From Streptomyces sp. NRRL F-2580 (GTDB lineage: Bacteria; Actinomycetota; Actinomycetes; Streptomycetales; Streptomycetaceae): 64,000 bases of DNA. The notes beneath the pieces were generated by a model. That model had not been told where the DNA came from, searched no databases, and saw only the letters and a program-made list of their open reading frames with translations. Position 1 is the first letter of the stretch. Each line of letters opens with the position of its first letter. Shown piece after piece: positions 8,069-16,524 of the stretch. The translations under genes and the position numbers were made by a program. The DNA is taken from NCBI RefSeq assembly GCF_000720115.1, contig NZ_JOIR01000029.1:1-64000 (forward strand), given 5' to 3'.

Positions 8069-10105
8069 GTGAGCGTCGAACGAGTACAAAGCGCGCAGGT
8101 ACTGCTACCGGCAAGGCCGTGGAGTAACCGAGCCTTCTCCATGCCGGCGCTGCCGGGTGGGACTGACGCGCAGATTGAGGTTCTGCGTGTCCTGCTGGCG
8201 GCCCTTCGCGACGGTGTCTCAGTGGAGGAAGCTATCGCCCTTCCTGGAGACGTGGGCGGCGAGACAACTCTCGCCGTGGTCGGTCAGCGACTGCAGCCAG
8301 CGGGACTGGTTACGAGGATGGGCCGGAGCTCATGGGCGCTCACACCACATGCCGAGGAATGGCTGAGCTGCGGAGACGACGCGTATCTAATCGCGATTCT
8401 GCATGCCAACATTCGCTTCGTGGGGGAGCTGATTCACGAGTCTCTCGACGGCTGTACGCAGGCCGATCTCTTGACACGAGCAGCCGAGAAATATGGCTGT
8501 ACATGGGAGAGTCTCGATCAGATCAGAAGGCGGACAGCTTGGCTTCGAGCAGGCGGATTTGTCGAGCTTGACTTCCGGCACGACATTACGCCCACAGCAT
8601 CGGGCCTAGAGCTTTTGCAACGCTTGGAACTGGTCGATCCGAGAAGCGGGAAGAGGCGCGTCAGTAGCCAAGATGCTGCCGCCGAGCTACCCATAGCACA
8701 TCCACTTGTCCGGGCTCAGTTGGAGCGACCTGAGGGTGATCGTAAAGCCAGCATTGGATACATTCCGCGTAATGACGGTGACTCCTTTGCGACTATGCGC
8801 AAATTTTCCCAAGCGCTGGCTAAGGATACATCTCGTGAAGAGATTGACGAGTTTGCTTCGGTTGAATTCGGCCTCAGGCCCTCATCGGTCGCCTCGGCAC
8901 TTGGCACTCTCAAGTCTGCTGGGATGATTGAGCAGGTGGGGTTCGGCATCTATCGATCTACCGATATCGCAAAAGCCTGCCTTGCCTCGCCGCATGACCT
9001 TGACTACCTGCGTATCATCCATTCGAAATTTAAGTTTGTAGGTGAAATCCTAGAAGCCCTTGAGGAGGTGGATACTCCCCGCGACTTGGCGGCCTTGGCG
9101 CGGACTCGCTACCAAGTTCCGCGCGAGGACATTCCGGAGGTGCGGACGCGACTGCAGATGCTGCGAGAGTGTGGCCTCGTCGAGGAAGTAACGTGGGGTC
9201 ACTATCGAGTTCTGCCTCTTGGGCGGGCTCTGCTCGCCGACCTGCCAACGGATGCGTCTATCGCTGTGGGAGAGGCGCAGACGGAACCGTCCGCCCCTGA
9301 GGTGGGGGATGCACTCAGTTCGATCGCCAGCTCTCTACGGTCAACCTCCCGAGACTCGGGTAGCCCTGATCGGTTCGAGCGGGCAGTGTCCGAAGCATTC
9401 GCACACCTTGGCTACGACAGTCAGCTTCTAGGGGGCTCCGGGCAGACTGATGTCCTGGTGACGGCGCACCTTTCTGGCGATGCTAAGTACAGCGTTATTG
9501 TCGACGCCAAGTCCTCGGCGTCCGGAAAAATTGGCGAGGGGCAGGTCAACTTCGACACGCTTAAAGAGCACCGTGCGGCAAATTCGGCAGACTACATTCT
9601 CGTTGTCGGTCCCGGATTCCCCGGCAGTCGGCTGGCCGTGCGAGCCGAAGCGCATGGTGTTGGGCTGGTGGACGTGGAGACTCTGATTTCGATTGCCGAG
9701 CACCATGGGCAAGCGCCCCTCACGCTTCACGAGCTTAGGGAGCTGTGCAAGCGTGTCGGCGTGGTGGAGGGCGGGGTGCTTGAAAAGCGCTGGAGTGCGG
9801 AGAAGAGGATGTATAGATTGTGTGATCGAGTTTTGCGGCAATTGGCTGCCGAGGCCGCTTCTGCGGATGCTGTGACGACTGGCGCCCTCTCGGCTCACGA
9901 TCTCTACTTGATTTTCCGCTCCGAAGTGGAAAGTCCGCCGACGCCGCACGAAATTGAATCTGTATTGACTTTTCTTTCTTCGGAGATTGTTCACGCGATC
10001 CGAAAAGTAGGAGTCCAGTATTCGATTCTTGAGGATCCGGGAACGACGGCCCGTCGCTTGAACCTTCTTGCGTCGAGCATTGCGGGCCAGTCATCTGCAA
10101 GATGA
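8069..10105 (+). CDS. FokI-like nuclease with winged-helix repeats
   Basis: I chose the GTG at 8069 because GGGGAGGG lies 4 nt upstream, giving 678 residues. Residues 1-430 hold two copies of a two-part module. Each pairs a winged-helix-like segment ending in a wing (WALTPHAEEWL; FGIYRSTDIAKACL) with a segment bearing an IxH...RFVGEL / KFKFVGEIL motif. Residues about 434-555 resemble the FokI cleavage domain: Glu437, LGGSGQTD (Asp461), VIVDAK (Asp479, Lys481), then VDVETL...LTLHELREL, in the same order and spacing as FokI. A helical domain of about 110 residues ends the protein. No methyltransferase is nearby. I infer a DNA-cutting defence or element-maintenance enzyme. GC is clearly lower than neighbours. 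Confidence 0.72.
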   Translation: MSVERVQSAQVLLPARPWSNRAFSMPALPGGTDAQIEVLRVLLAALRDGVSVEEAIALPGDVGGETTLAVVGQRLQPAGLVTRMGRSSWALTPHAEEWLSCGDDAYLIAILHANIRFVGELIHESLDGCTQADLLTRAAEKYGCTWESLDQIRRRTAWLRAGGFVELDFRHDITPTASGLELLQRLELVDPRSGKRRVSSQDAAAELPIAHPLVRAQLERPEGDRKASIGYIPRNDGDSFATMRKFSQALAKDTSREEIDEFASVEFGLRPSSVASALGTLKSAGMIEQVGFGIYRSTDIAKACLASPHDLDYLRIIHSKFKFVGEILEALEEVDTPRDLAALARTRYQVPREDIPEVRTRLQMLRECGLVEEVTWGHYRVLPLGRALLADLPTDASIAVGEAQTEPSAPEVGDALSSIASSLRSTSRDSGSPDRFERAVSEAFAHLGYDSQLLGGSGQTDVLVTAHLSGDAKYSVIVDAKSSASGKIGEGQVNFDTLKEHRAANSADYILVVGPGFPGSRLAVRAEAHGVGLVDVETLISIAEHHGQAPLTLHELRELCKRVGVVEGGVLEKRWSAEKRMYRLCDRVLRQLAAEAASADAVTTGALSAHDLYLIFRSEVESPPTPHEIESVLTFLSSEIVHAIRKVGVQYSILEDPGTTARRLNLLASSIAGQSSAR

Positions 10106-10214
10106 TTCGGATGGGGAAGCTGTAGAAGCCCACCCTGATGGCAGCGGATGCTCAATCAAGCCGACCACTTACGCCGTTGGAGTCACTGCACTTCTGCAGA
10201 AGGGAGCAACGTCC

Positions 10215-11837
10215 ATGGCCGCGGCAACGCCCGCACCATCCCTATGTGCCCAGTGCGGCACTAAGCTGAGTCGAAGCAACACCGACGTCGTGTGCAGTCC
10301 CTGCCGCCGGACGATTGGTGCGGGTGCGATGAAGCGCCCGTTGCAGGCTGTAGGGCCTGCCTCGGCCGCGCCGCACTGGCTCATCGACGATACGGAGCGG
10401 AGTGCCCCTCCAGATGGATCAAACCTTGCCGACGTACTCAAGGCGTATCGGGTACTCCACAAGCTCAAGCAGCAGGATCTCGCCGACCTGCTGGGGTACG
10501 ACCAGTCGTACGTGTCCTTACTTGAGCGAGGCAAGCGGACGATCCGGGACATGGTCGAGCTCCGCAGGCTAGCTACCGCACTGGCCCTACCTGAGGAAGA
10601 GCTGGGCTTGCTCCCGCCGGCAGAAGCCGTGGTCACAGTCGCCTCCGCTCATGACACGGGCGAGCGGAGCCCACTTGCCGCTGTCGATGACCAACGTCGC
10701 TGGCGCATGACGCGTCGCGAGCTCAACCGGCATCGGGCCGGCCTTACTCAGGCCGCCGCGCGCCTATATCCGGACGCACCCCGCGCCGGAAGGAGCCCGG
10801 TACTCACCCGTGAGTCTTGGATGTGGCCTGAGCCAGTCGACTTCGCGGACATTGAGCTGTCCTGGCTCACCCAGACGCGTCCACCTGAGGTGAGTGGGCG
10901 GGAGAAGGAGTCGGAGGGCGTCCGGCCGCTCGCGGCGAACGGCGCCAAGTTCGATCGCTACACCCAAGCCATCAGGATGATCGACCGACCGTCTCTGTTC
11001 GTAAACCGTCCGAGCTTCCGCCTGCTCGATGTCGCCCAAGCTGAGGGCCGACCGAAGTTGTCGTTCGGGTACACGACGTACTTCGATATGGCCGACGTCT
11101 GCGAGGGAGTGGCGCACGAGCTGGCGAGCGCCTGGCTGAAGACCGGCAGTGACCCCGCGTGGATTGGCGATCCAAGTTGGGCGGAACTTCCCTTCCGGGC
11201 TCTGGTTGGAGACCCCTTTGACCTGGCTCACCGGCCGTTGCTGCCGTCGATCGACACCCTGACTATCCGGCTGGGCCCCGAAGGTGCATCGTTCCCACTC
11301 CACCACCGGTCCGCGAGCAATGTTGCGTTGGCCGGCGGGAACTACCACGTCATGCCAGCGGGGGTGTTCCAGCCGTCCTCGGTGATGCCTTGGGATCAGT
11401 CAAACGACTTCAACCTCTGGCGCAACGTGCTGCGCGAGTACGCGGAAGAGTTCCTCGGCGACCCCGAAGCAGATGGCAGTAGCGGCGAGCCGATCGACTA
11501 TGACGGTACGGAGCCCTTCCGAACGCTCAACCAGGCTCGCCGAGAGGGCAAGGTGCGCCCGTTCTGCTTCGGGATCGGCCTGGACCCACTCACCCTGGCG
11601 GGGGAGATTCTGAGCGTGGTCGTCATCGACGCCGACGTCTACGACTCCGTCTTCTCCGGCATGGTGTCGCGGAACTCCGAAGGCTCGGTCGTGGCTGGCC
11701 GAGCCGGGGGCAGCGGTACCGGGATCGAGTTCACCGAGCCCAACATCCGGCGCCTGCTGGACAATGAACCTCTGGCATCCGCCGCCGCCGCGTGCCTCGA
11801 CCTGGCGTGGCAGCATCGCGGGTTCATCCTGGGCTGA
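10215..11837 (+). CDS. Zinc-ribbon XRE-family regulator
   Basis: The protein has 540 residues from the ATG at 10215, which has AGGGAG 8 nt upstream. Frame extension to 10068 is non-coding-like and overlaps the nuclease gene. Residues 11-30 form a CxxC-x12-CxxC zinc ribbon. Residues about 70-122 are a canonical XRE helix-turn-helix (KQQDLADLLGYDQSYVSLLE). The long C-terminal part is unassigned; it contains a stretch around REYAEEFLG that partly resembles a Nudix box, but the box is imperfect. The stop is 11 bp before the epimerase start, so they form an operon. Likely a regulator of AICE or cargo genes. Confidence 0.75.
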   Translation: MAAATPAPSLCAQCGTKLSRSNTDVVCSPCRRTIGAGAMKRPLQAVGPASAAPHWLIDDTERSAPPDGSNLADVLKAYRVLHKLKQQDLADLLGYDQSYVSLLERGKRTIRDMVELRRLATALALPEEELGLLPPAEAVVTVASAHDTGERSPLAAVDDQRRWRMTRRELNRHRAGLTQAAARLYPDAPRAGRSPVLTRESWMWPEPVDFADIELSWLTQTRPPEVSGREKESEGVRPLAANGAKFDRYTQAIRMIDRPSLFVNRPSFRLLDVAQAEGRPKLSFGYTTYFDMADVCEGVAHELASAWLKTGSDPAWIGDPSWAELPFRALVGDPFDLAHRPLLPSIDTLTIRLGPEGASFPLHHRSASNVALAGGNYHVMPAGVFQPSSVMPWDQSNDFNLWRNVLREYAEEFLGDPEADGSSGEPIDYDGTEPFRTLNQARREGKVRPFCFGIGLDPLTLAGEILSVVVIDADVYDSVFSGMVSRNSEGSVVAGRAGGSGTGIEFTEPNIRRLLDNEPLASAAAACLDLAWQHRGFILG

Positions 11838-11848
11838 GAGGCAGATCA

Positions 11849-12787
11849 GTGCGCGTACTTGTGACCGGTGCCTACGGGTTCGTAGGGAACGCGGTTGTAC
11901 GACGGCTCGCCGAAGTGGGACACGAGGTCGTGGCACTCACGCATCGGCCAGCGGAGGCCCCGCTCCCGGAGCTGCCCGTTTCGCAGGTCGTCCGCGGCGA
12001 TATCCGGGACAAGACGGCTCTCGCGGCAGCGCTCGACGGCGTCGAGGGTGTGTGCCACCTTGCGGCTCTCACCCGGGTTCGTGAATCCTTCGACCGTCCG
12101 GAGGAGTACCAGGACGTGAACGCCGGCGGCACCGTGGCACTGCTTGACGCACTGGCCGCCGCTTCCCGGAGCCTGATCCCGAGGGTCATCCTGGGCTCCA
12201 CCGCGGCGGTCTACGGTGCACCCGAGCGGCAGCCCATCAGCGAGGACACGGTGCCCGCGCCGAGCAACCCCTACGGCGTTTCGAAGCTGGCCGCAGACGA
12301 TGCGCTTCGGGTCCGAGCCGAGGCGGGCGAGATCGAGGCCGTGAGCCTGCGCTGTTTCAACATCTCGGGGGCTGTGTCGGGGGTGGGGGACGCGGATGAA
12401 AGCCGGATCATCCCGAAGGCCGTGGCGGTGGCGGCCGGCCGCTACCCGCACCTTGAAATGAACGGCGACGGCGACGCGGTCCGGGATTTCGTCCACGTCG
12501 ACGACTTGGCTCGCGCTTACGTGCTGGCCCTTGAGGCCACGTCGGCCCCGTATCGGCTCTACAACGTCGGTGCCACGGCGGCGAGCATGCGCGAGATCGT
12601 AGCCACCGTTGAACGGGTAACCGGAAAGCCGGTGCCGGTAGTGCACCGCCCGCCTCAGCCTGAGCCTCCGCGGCTGGTCGCCGACATTTCCCGGATCACG
12701 ACTGACCTGGGATGGAAACCCGAGCGGTCCAGCCTTGAGGCGCTGGTCACCGACGCCTGGTCGGCAGTCTCAGGCGGCGATCGCTAA
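11849..12787 (+). CDS. NAD-dependent epimerase/dehydratase (extended SDR)
   Basis: The product has 312 residues from the GTG at 11849, with GAGAGG 7 nt upstream. The N-terminal Rossmann signature TGAYGFVG binds NAD(P). Catalytic Tyr-Lys occur in NPYGVSKLA, with Ser in LGSTAAVYG. The C-terminal DFVHVDDLARAY is typical of UDP-glucose/GalNAc 4-epimerase relatives. The substrate is not determinable. Its last bases overlap the convergent GntR gene by 4 bp. As AICE cargo it may modify surface sugars or a small molecule sensed by the adjacent regulators; this is speculative. Confidence 0.85.
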   Translation: MRVLVTGAYGFVGNAVVRRLAEVGHEVVALTHRPAEAPLPELPVSQVVRGDIRDKTALAAALDGVEGVCHLAALTRVRESFDRPEEYQDVNAGGTVALLDALAAASRSLIPRVILGSTAAVYGAPERQPISEDTVPAPSNPYGVSKLAADDALRVRAEAGEIEAVSLRCFNISGAVSGVGDADESRIIPKAVAVAAGRYPHLEMNGDGDAVRDFVHVDDLARAYVLALEATSAPYRLYNVGATAASMREIVATVERVTGKPVPVVHRPPQPEPPRLVADISRITTDLGWKPERSSLEALVTDAWSAVSGGDR

Positions 12788-13212
12788 GGCTTGGCCAAGC
12801 GGTCCTTGACGCTTGCAGGCAGGCTATCGAAGGCCTCCCGCCAGTGCTCAAGGGCCGCTTCGCCGTCTGCGGAACCGGTGCCGTTCTTGCCCAGTGACTG
12901 GCGTAGTGCTGCCTCGACCTCCAGGCCCGCCAGCAGAAGCGGCAGGGCCCAATCCGCCGCACCGCGCGAGTGATCCGCGAGTCGAGGCGGGAACTGAGCG
13001 AAGACCCCCTTGCCCTGGTGTCCCACGACGTATCCCTCCGCTCGAAGCAGAGACACCGCGTTCTTCACCACGGTGCTTGAGGCGCCGGAACTTGCGATCA
13101 ACTCCTGTGCCGATGGCAGCGCGGCGCCTGTGGCGAGCTTGCCACTGCGGATCCGTTCACGCAGGTCATCGGCCAGCTGAAGGTACGCCGGCTGTCCTCG
13201 GAACTCGGTCAT
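12784..13212 (-). CDS. GntR-family repressor, KorSA-like
   Basis: The protein has 142 residues, starting at the ATG at 13212 preceded by GGAGG. A GntR winged helix occupies residues about 5-75 (AYLQLADDLRERI, LPSAQEL, GYVVGHQGKGVF), followed by a short helical tail rather than a full effector domain. AICEs such as pSAM2 use a GntR-family repressor (KorSA) to silence replication and transfer genes. Gene position, divergent from the transfer operon, and two matching palindromes upstream (13239-13251, 13305-13319) support the same role and autoregulation. Confidence 0.85.
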   Translation of the reverse strand: MTEFRGQPAYLQLADDLRERIRSGKLATGAALPSAQELIASSGASSTVVKNAVSLLRAEGYVVGHQGKGVFAQFPPRLADHSRGAADWALPLLLAGLEVEAALRQSLGKNGTGSADGEAALEHWREAFDSLPASVKDRLAKP

Positions 13213-13238
13213 CGGGATAGTCCTCCAGTCAGGGTTGT

Positions 13239-13251
13239 TGTACCTAGTACA
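13239..13251. promoter_or_regulatory. GntR operator 1
   Basis: This is the perfect palindrome TGTAC-CTA-GTACA, 27 bp upstream of the GntR start. It shares the pattern TGyACCTAGTrCA with the site at 13305-13319 read on the other strand. Probably autoregulatory. Confidence 0.65.
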
Positions 13252-13304
13252 CCAGTCTCCCCGCATCCATTCCCTTCAGGTAGGCCGAGCCACTTGCCAA
13301 CTTA

Positions 13305-13319
13305 GTGCACTAGGTGCAC
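13305..13319. promoter_or_regulatory. GntR operator 2
   Basis: This is the perfect palindrome GTGCAC-TAG-GTGCAC. Its reverse complement aligns with operator 1 over the CCTAGT core. It is positioned to control rightward transcription into the transfer region. Confidence 0.65.
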
Positions 13320-13321
13320 CA

Positions 13322-14060
13322 TGTTTGTCGTGAGGCCAACCCATCTGTGGCAGGCCCCATATGACAAGCCGTCATTCGATTCCGGAGCTCAACGCGGAGA
13401 GGCTTGTCAACAAGCAGGGCGCCCCGGAAACGGTGGCCCAACTGCTGATCAACGACTCAAGAGGGGCCTTCTTTGGGCTGCTCTGAGCTGCACGAATGCA
13501 CCGCTGATAACTCCACAGCGTGATCCACCGCAGCAGGACGGCCGTGACCGCACCAGCCGAGGCGAGTGGAGACCAGCCGACCGAGAACGGGCCCGCGTCA
13601 CAACCGGGCCCTACACCCCAGCAGGGGGACACGCCATCGGCTCTAAAGAACCACCCGGCCGACATTGGGCCGCCACGACATCCGGAGACAGGGACCGCCT
13701 CCGGATCGAGCGGAACCGGGTGAAGCCCGCTCCCACAGACATTGACCGCCTACAGAGGAGTCGTCGTGAGCCGCTTAAGACCCTCGGCGGTCGCCGCACT
13801 GGACCGGTGCGGCGGCCTTGCCCTTCGTGTCACCGCTCAACCGCCGTGCGAGGTATTTACGGGCTTCACCGCCCGGCATTGCTCGCACAGCTCGCTCTCC
13901 CTTCCGCAGTGCTCGCAGCCTGCGGCCGGTTGCCTCCCCCGCCCGTCACGTACGGGCGGGGTGGAGGGGAGCCGCGAAGTTCGGGCTTCACCACCGGGGC
14001 GCTGCCTCTCACCACGGACCGAGGCGCCCCGGTTCCCTTCGCTCATCAGGAGAGATCGAC
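13322..14060 (+). other. 739-bp region without a supported gene
   Basis: This region lies between operator 2 and the first clear transfer-operon gene. Several open frames cross it, but their compositions are Pro/Arg-rich and start signals weak. The least poor are a 41-residue frame at 13361-13486 and a frame from the GTG at 13772 preceded by AGAGGAG. It also holds the strong hairpin at 13937-13961. It may be a long leader or origin-proximal region. No gene is called. Confidence 0.5.
13937..13961. terminator. 10-bp GC hairpin in transfer leader
   Basis: A perfect stem of CCCCGCCCGT with its complement closes a 5-nt loop. There is no T-run, so it may be a structured leader, attenuator or protein-binding site rather than a classical terminator. 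Confidence 0.5.
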
Positions 14061-14381
14061 ATGCGTTCGTACATCGGTAACCACCAGATCGTGAACCTCG
14101 CTGAGTTCGAGGAGCTGGCGCTCGGCTTCGATGAACTGCCCCTCGGGCTGGACCGCGACCTGTTCCGCGGCCCGCTCGGGCCGGAGACGGCCCAGGAGCG
14201 GGCGGCCCGTGAGGCGGTGGCCCATGAGGTCATCGCGGAGCTGGCCGAGCTGGGTGAGGGTGGCGACGAGATCGCCGCGTGGGACGCGCTCTACGCCGAC
14301 GCGCTCACCCGCACGGTCCCCTTCCTGCGCGCCGCGGCCCGTGACGCTGGCCGTTCCGCCCGGACGGGGGAAGCGGCATGA
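14061..14381 (+). CDS. Small acidic protein of transfer operon
   Basis: The protein has 106 residues from the ATG at 14061, preceded by AGGAGA at 9 nt. It starts MRSYIGNHQIVNLAEFEEL and is acidic and helical, without membrane segments. Its stop overlaps the GGDEF gene start (ATGA), implying coupled translation. No family is recognised. Its position is that of a small AICE transfer-accessory gene. Confidence 0.75.
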   Translation: MRSYIGNHQIVNLAEFEELALGFDELPLGLDRDLFRGPLGPETAQERAAREAVAHEVIAELAELGEGGDEIAAWDALYADALTRTVPFLRAAARDAGRSARTGEAA

Positions 14382-15022
14382 GTCACACCATGACGGCTCT
14401 GTCCGCAGCGCTGCCGCTCGTGTCCGGCTGGTCGGTCCACAGTCTGTGGATGCGGCGCCGGATCGAGGCTGCCCGCCGCGACCCGCTGACCGGCCTGTGG
14501 ACGCGGGACCCGTTCGAGGAGCGGGCCCGCAAGAGCCTGGCCCACAAGTGCCAACGGGCCGTTCTCGTCTTGGACCTCAACCGGTTCAAGCAGATCAACG
14601 ACACCCTCGGCCACGCGGCCGGAGACGCGGTAATCCGCGCTACTGGGCAGCGTCTGGGCCGGTGGGCCGAGGAACACGCCGGCGTAGCCGGGCGCCTGGG
14701 CGGGGACGAGTTCGCCGCTGTCATCCCCGGCTACGGCATCGACAAGCTGCGCGTGGACCTGTTCATGCTGACCGGCCGACTCGACCAGCCCGTGCCGTTC
14801 GACGGCCACCCGATCGAGGTGCACACCTCGATCGGCGCCGCCTACTACCGCAGCGGCACCGGCGACCTGTCCACCCTGCTGCGCCGCGCTGATGAGCAGA
14901 TGTACAGGGCCAAGCAGCGCGGCGGAGGCTGGCGCATCGCGCACCGGCTGACCGTCCCTGTGACGGGCACGGTCAACGGCCGCCGTGACGGCCGCCGTGG
15001 CACGAGCGCGGTGGCGGCGTGA
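14378..15022 (+). CDS. GGDEF-domain diguanylate cyclase-like protein
   Basis: The protein has 214 residues. A short hydrophobic N-terminus (residues 6-24) precedes a GGDEF domain: RDPLTGL (34-40), VLDLNRFKQIND, HAAGDAVI and an intact GGDEF signature (108-112), then TSIGAA and ADEQMYRAK. Key metal and substrate residues are conserved, so c-di-GMP synthesis is plausible. The allosteric RxxD I-site five residues upstream is absent (EHAG), so product inhibition is not expected. It is coupled to both neighbours by overlapping stop/start codons. In Streptomyces, c-di-GMP acts through BldD to hold off sporulation, so the element could influence host development; that is inference. Confidence 0.85.
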   Translation: MSHTMTALSAALPLVSGWSVHSLWMRRRIEAARRDPLTGLWTRDPFEERARKSLAHKCQRAVLVLDLNRFKQINDTLGHAAGDAVIRATGQRLGRWAEEHAGVAGRLGGDEFAAVIPGYGIDKLRVDLFMLTGRLDQPVPFDGHPIEVHTSIGAAYYRSGTGDLSTLLRRADEQMYRAKQRGGGWRIAHRLTVPVTGTVNGRRDGRRGTSAVAA

Positions 15023-16107
15023 TGGCGACCCGCAACGCACTGAGCAAGGCACAGAAGATCGTGTTGACGGCTGCGTTCGTGCCCATGCTTGCCACCGGGG
15101 TTGCCGGTGGGGTGGGCACCTACAGCAACATCAGCCGCGCCTATGGCTCCGGCACGGCGCTGGGCGCGGTGGCGGCCGGTGAGGGTGCGACCGCCGTTCT
15201 GGCGCTGGTGCTCCTCGGGCTGACGATGCTGGGCCAGTCCTCCCCGGGGATCATCCGGGTGGGCTTGTGGGCCCTGCCGGCCGCCGCGTCGGTGATGGCC
15301 GCGATGGCCGCTGATGACCCGGGCCGCACCGTGATTTACGCCGTGACCCCGATGGGCATGTGCGTCGCAGCGGAAGGCATGGCGTTCCTCGCCCGGCGGA
15401 TAGTGGTCCACCAGGACGGCCACGACGCCGAGGCGGAAGCGAAGGCGGCCACCGTGGTGCGGGCTCTGGCTTACCACCGGGCCCGTGCTGCGAACCACCC
15501 GTGGTCGTTGGTGCGGAAGTGGTCCGACCAGACGTCGTGGCGGCTGGCCCGGAAGGTTGGGTTGGGCGACGCGTCGCTGGGCGCCCGGCTCCTGGACGTC
15601 CAGCGCGACCGACTCACCAGCGGCGCGGACGCCGCCCTGGCCGCCATGTTCATCGGATCCTCAAACCACCAGGAAACGACAGAGACTACTGTAAATCGGT
15701 TGGGGTCTGACCTGCGGGAGTCGGCCCCCGAGGCCCCGCCCGTGACGGCCGAGCTCCCGGCTCCGGAGTCGGTTGGTTCGGTACCGACCGCCCGTGATCG
15801 GGTTCTGAAGAGCCTTGGGCTGCCGATCGAACCGCCGCCGACCCGTCACCCGCCGCGTCGGGTGCCAGAGTCGGCTCCGCGTAGGGCGACTGGTCGGGTA
15901 CCGAAGTCGGCCCGTACGCCCCGACCGACGCGCGATTCGGATGAGCTGCTGGACGAGGCCCGGTCGGTCACGGCCAACTGGACCGAAGGCGAGCTGACAG
16001 CCGAGGCCATCCGCAAGGCGGTCCGTACCTCGTCCGCAAACGGCCGCCTGCTGCGCGACACGCTCAAGGCCGAGCGCGCCGCCGCGGCTGAAGCGACGGC
16101 CGCGTGA
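15022..16107 (+). CDS. DUF2637/SpdB-like membrane protein
   Basis: The protein has 361 residues from the ATG at 15022; a GTG at 15019 is an alternative. Four hydrophobic helices lie within residues about 10-125, as in DUF2637 proteins of Streptomyces plasmids and AICEs. A cytoplasmic domain with a helical segment and a Pro/Arg-rich linker (about 230-300) follow, then a helical C-terminus resembling a small DNA-binding module. It probably assists intramycelial plasmid spread with TraB. It overlaps both neighbouring genes by a few bases, so it belongs to one operon. Confidence 0.85.
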   Translation: MATRNALSKAQKIVLTAAFVPMLATGVAGGVGTYSNISRAYGSGTALGAVAAGEGATAVLALVLLGLTMLGQSSPGIIRVGLWALPAAASVMAAMAADDPGRTVIYAVTPMGMCVAAEGMAFLARRIVVHQDGHDAEAEAKAATVVRALAYHRARAANHPWSLVRKWSDQTSWRLARKVGLGDASLGARLLDVQRDRLTSGADAALAAMFIGSSNHQETTETTVNRLGSDLRESAPEAPPVTAELPAPESVGSVPTARDRVLKSLGLPIEPPPTRHPPRRVPESAPRRATGRVPKSARTPRPTRDSDELLDEARSVTANWTEGELTAEAIRKAVRTSSANGRLLRDTLKAERAAAAEATAA

Positions 16108-16451
16108 TGGCCGGGCACGGCATACCCGTCTACTCCTGGCGGCTGGCCCCGGACGGGCTGGCCACGCGCCGTCAGCTCCGCGCGGCCGGCCTGCGCCCCG
16201 GCGGACAGGACGTCGTGGCCCAGCTGGAGCGGCCTCGCTTCCGGCGGGAGCCGCTGACCGCCTACCTGTACCGCGTCGACCTGGCCAAGCCGGTCCGGCC
16301 AATGACCCCAGGCAAGGCCGCTGCGCTCGCCAAGGCGAACACCGCCCGCCGGACCTGCCCCCAGTGCCGCACGGACGCGGGCTACGTCATCCCGACCTCA
16401 CTCGGCATGTGCGTGCCCTGCGCCTACCCCGAAGACCAGCGCGCCGCCTGA
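16107..16451 (+). CDS. RRQRL-motif zinc-binding protein
   Basis: The protein has 114 residues. The N-terminal half carries TRRQLRAAGLRPGGQ, the family's RRQRL-type motif. The C-terminal part has CPQC and CVPC, separated by 16 residues, as a zinc ribbon. It begins within the stop of the previous gene. Proteins of this kind are frequent in Streptomyces conjugative elements next to traB; their exact role is unknown, and nucleic-acid binding is inferred. Confidence 0.85.
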   Translation: MAGHGIPVYSWRLAPDGLATRRQLRAAGLRPGGQDVVAQLERPRFRREPLTAYLYRVDLAKPVRPMTPGKAAALAKANTARRTCPQCRTDAGYVIPTSLGMCVPCAYPEDQRAA

Positions 16452-16524
16452 CCTGCACGGCGGGCCCGAACACCTCGCTGTCCGGGCCCTTCCACCCCAC
16501 TCGCTATGAGGGAGCAGACCCACC

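Noticed and set aside
10215..11837. A firm Nudix hydrolase call for the C-terminal part of the XRE protein
   Set aside because: REYAEEFLG resembles part of a Nudix box, but the Gly and Glu spacing does not fit the full pattern, so the domain is left unassigned.
13321..14094. 257-residue frame at the start of the transfer region
   Set aside because: Arg/Pro/Thr-rich without secondary-structure pattern, no ribosome binding site, and it crosses a strong hairpin; treated as non-coding.
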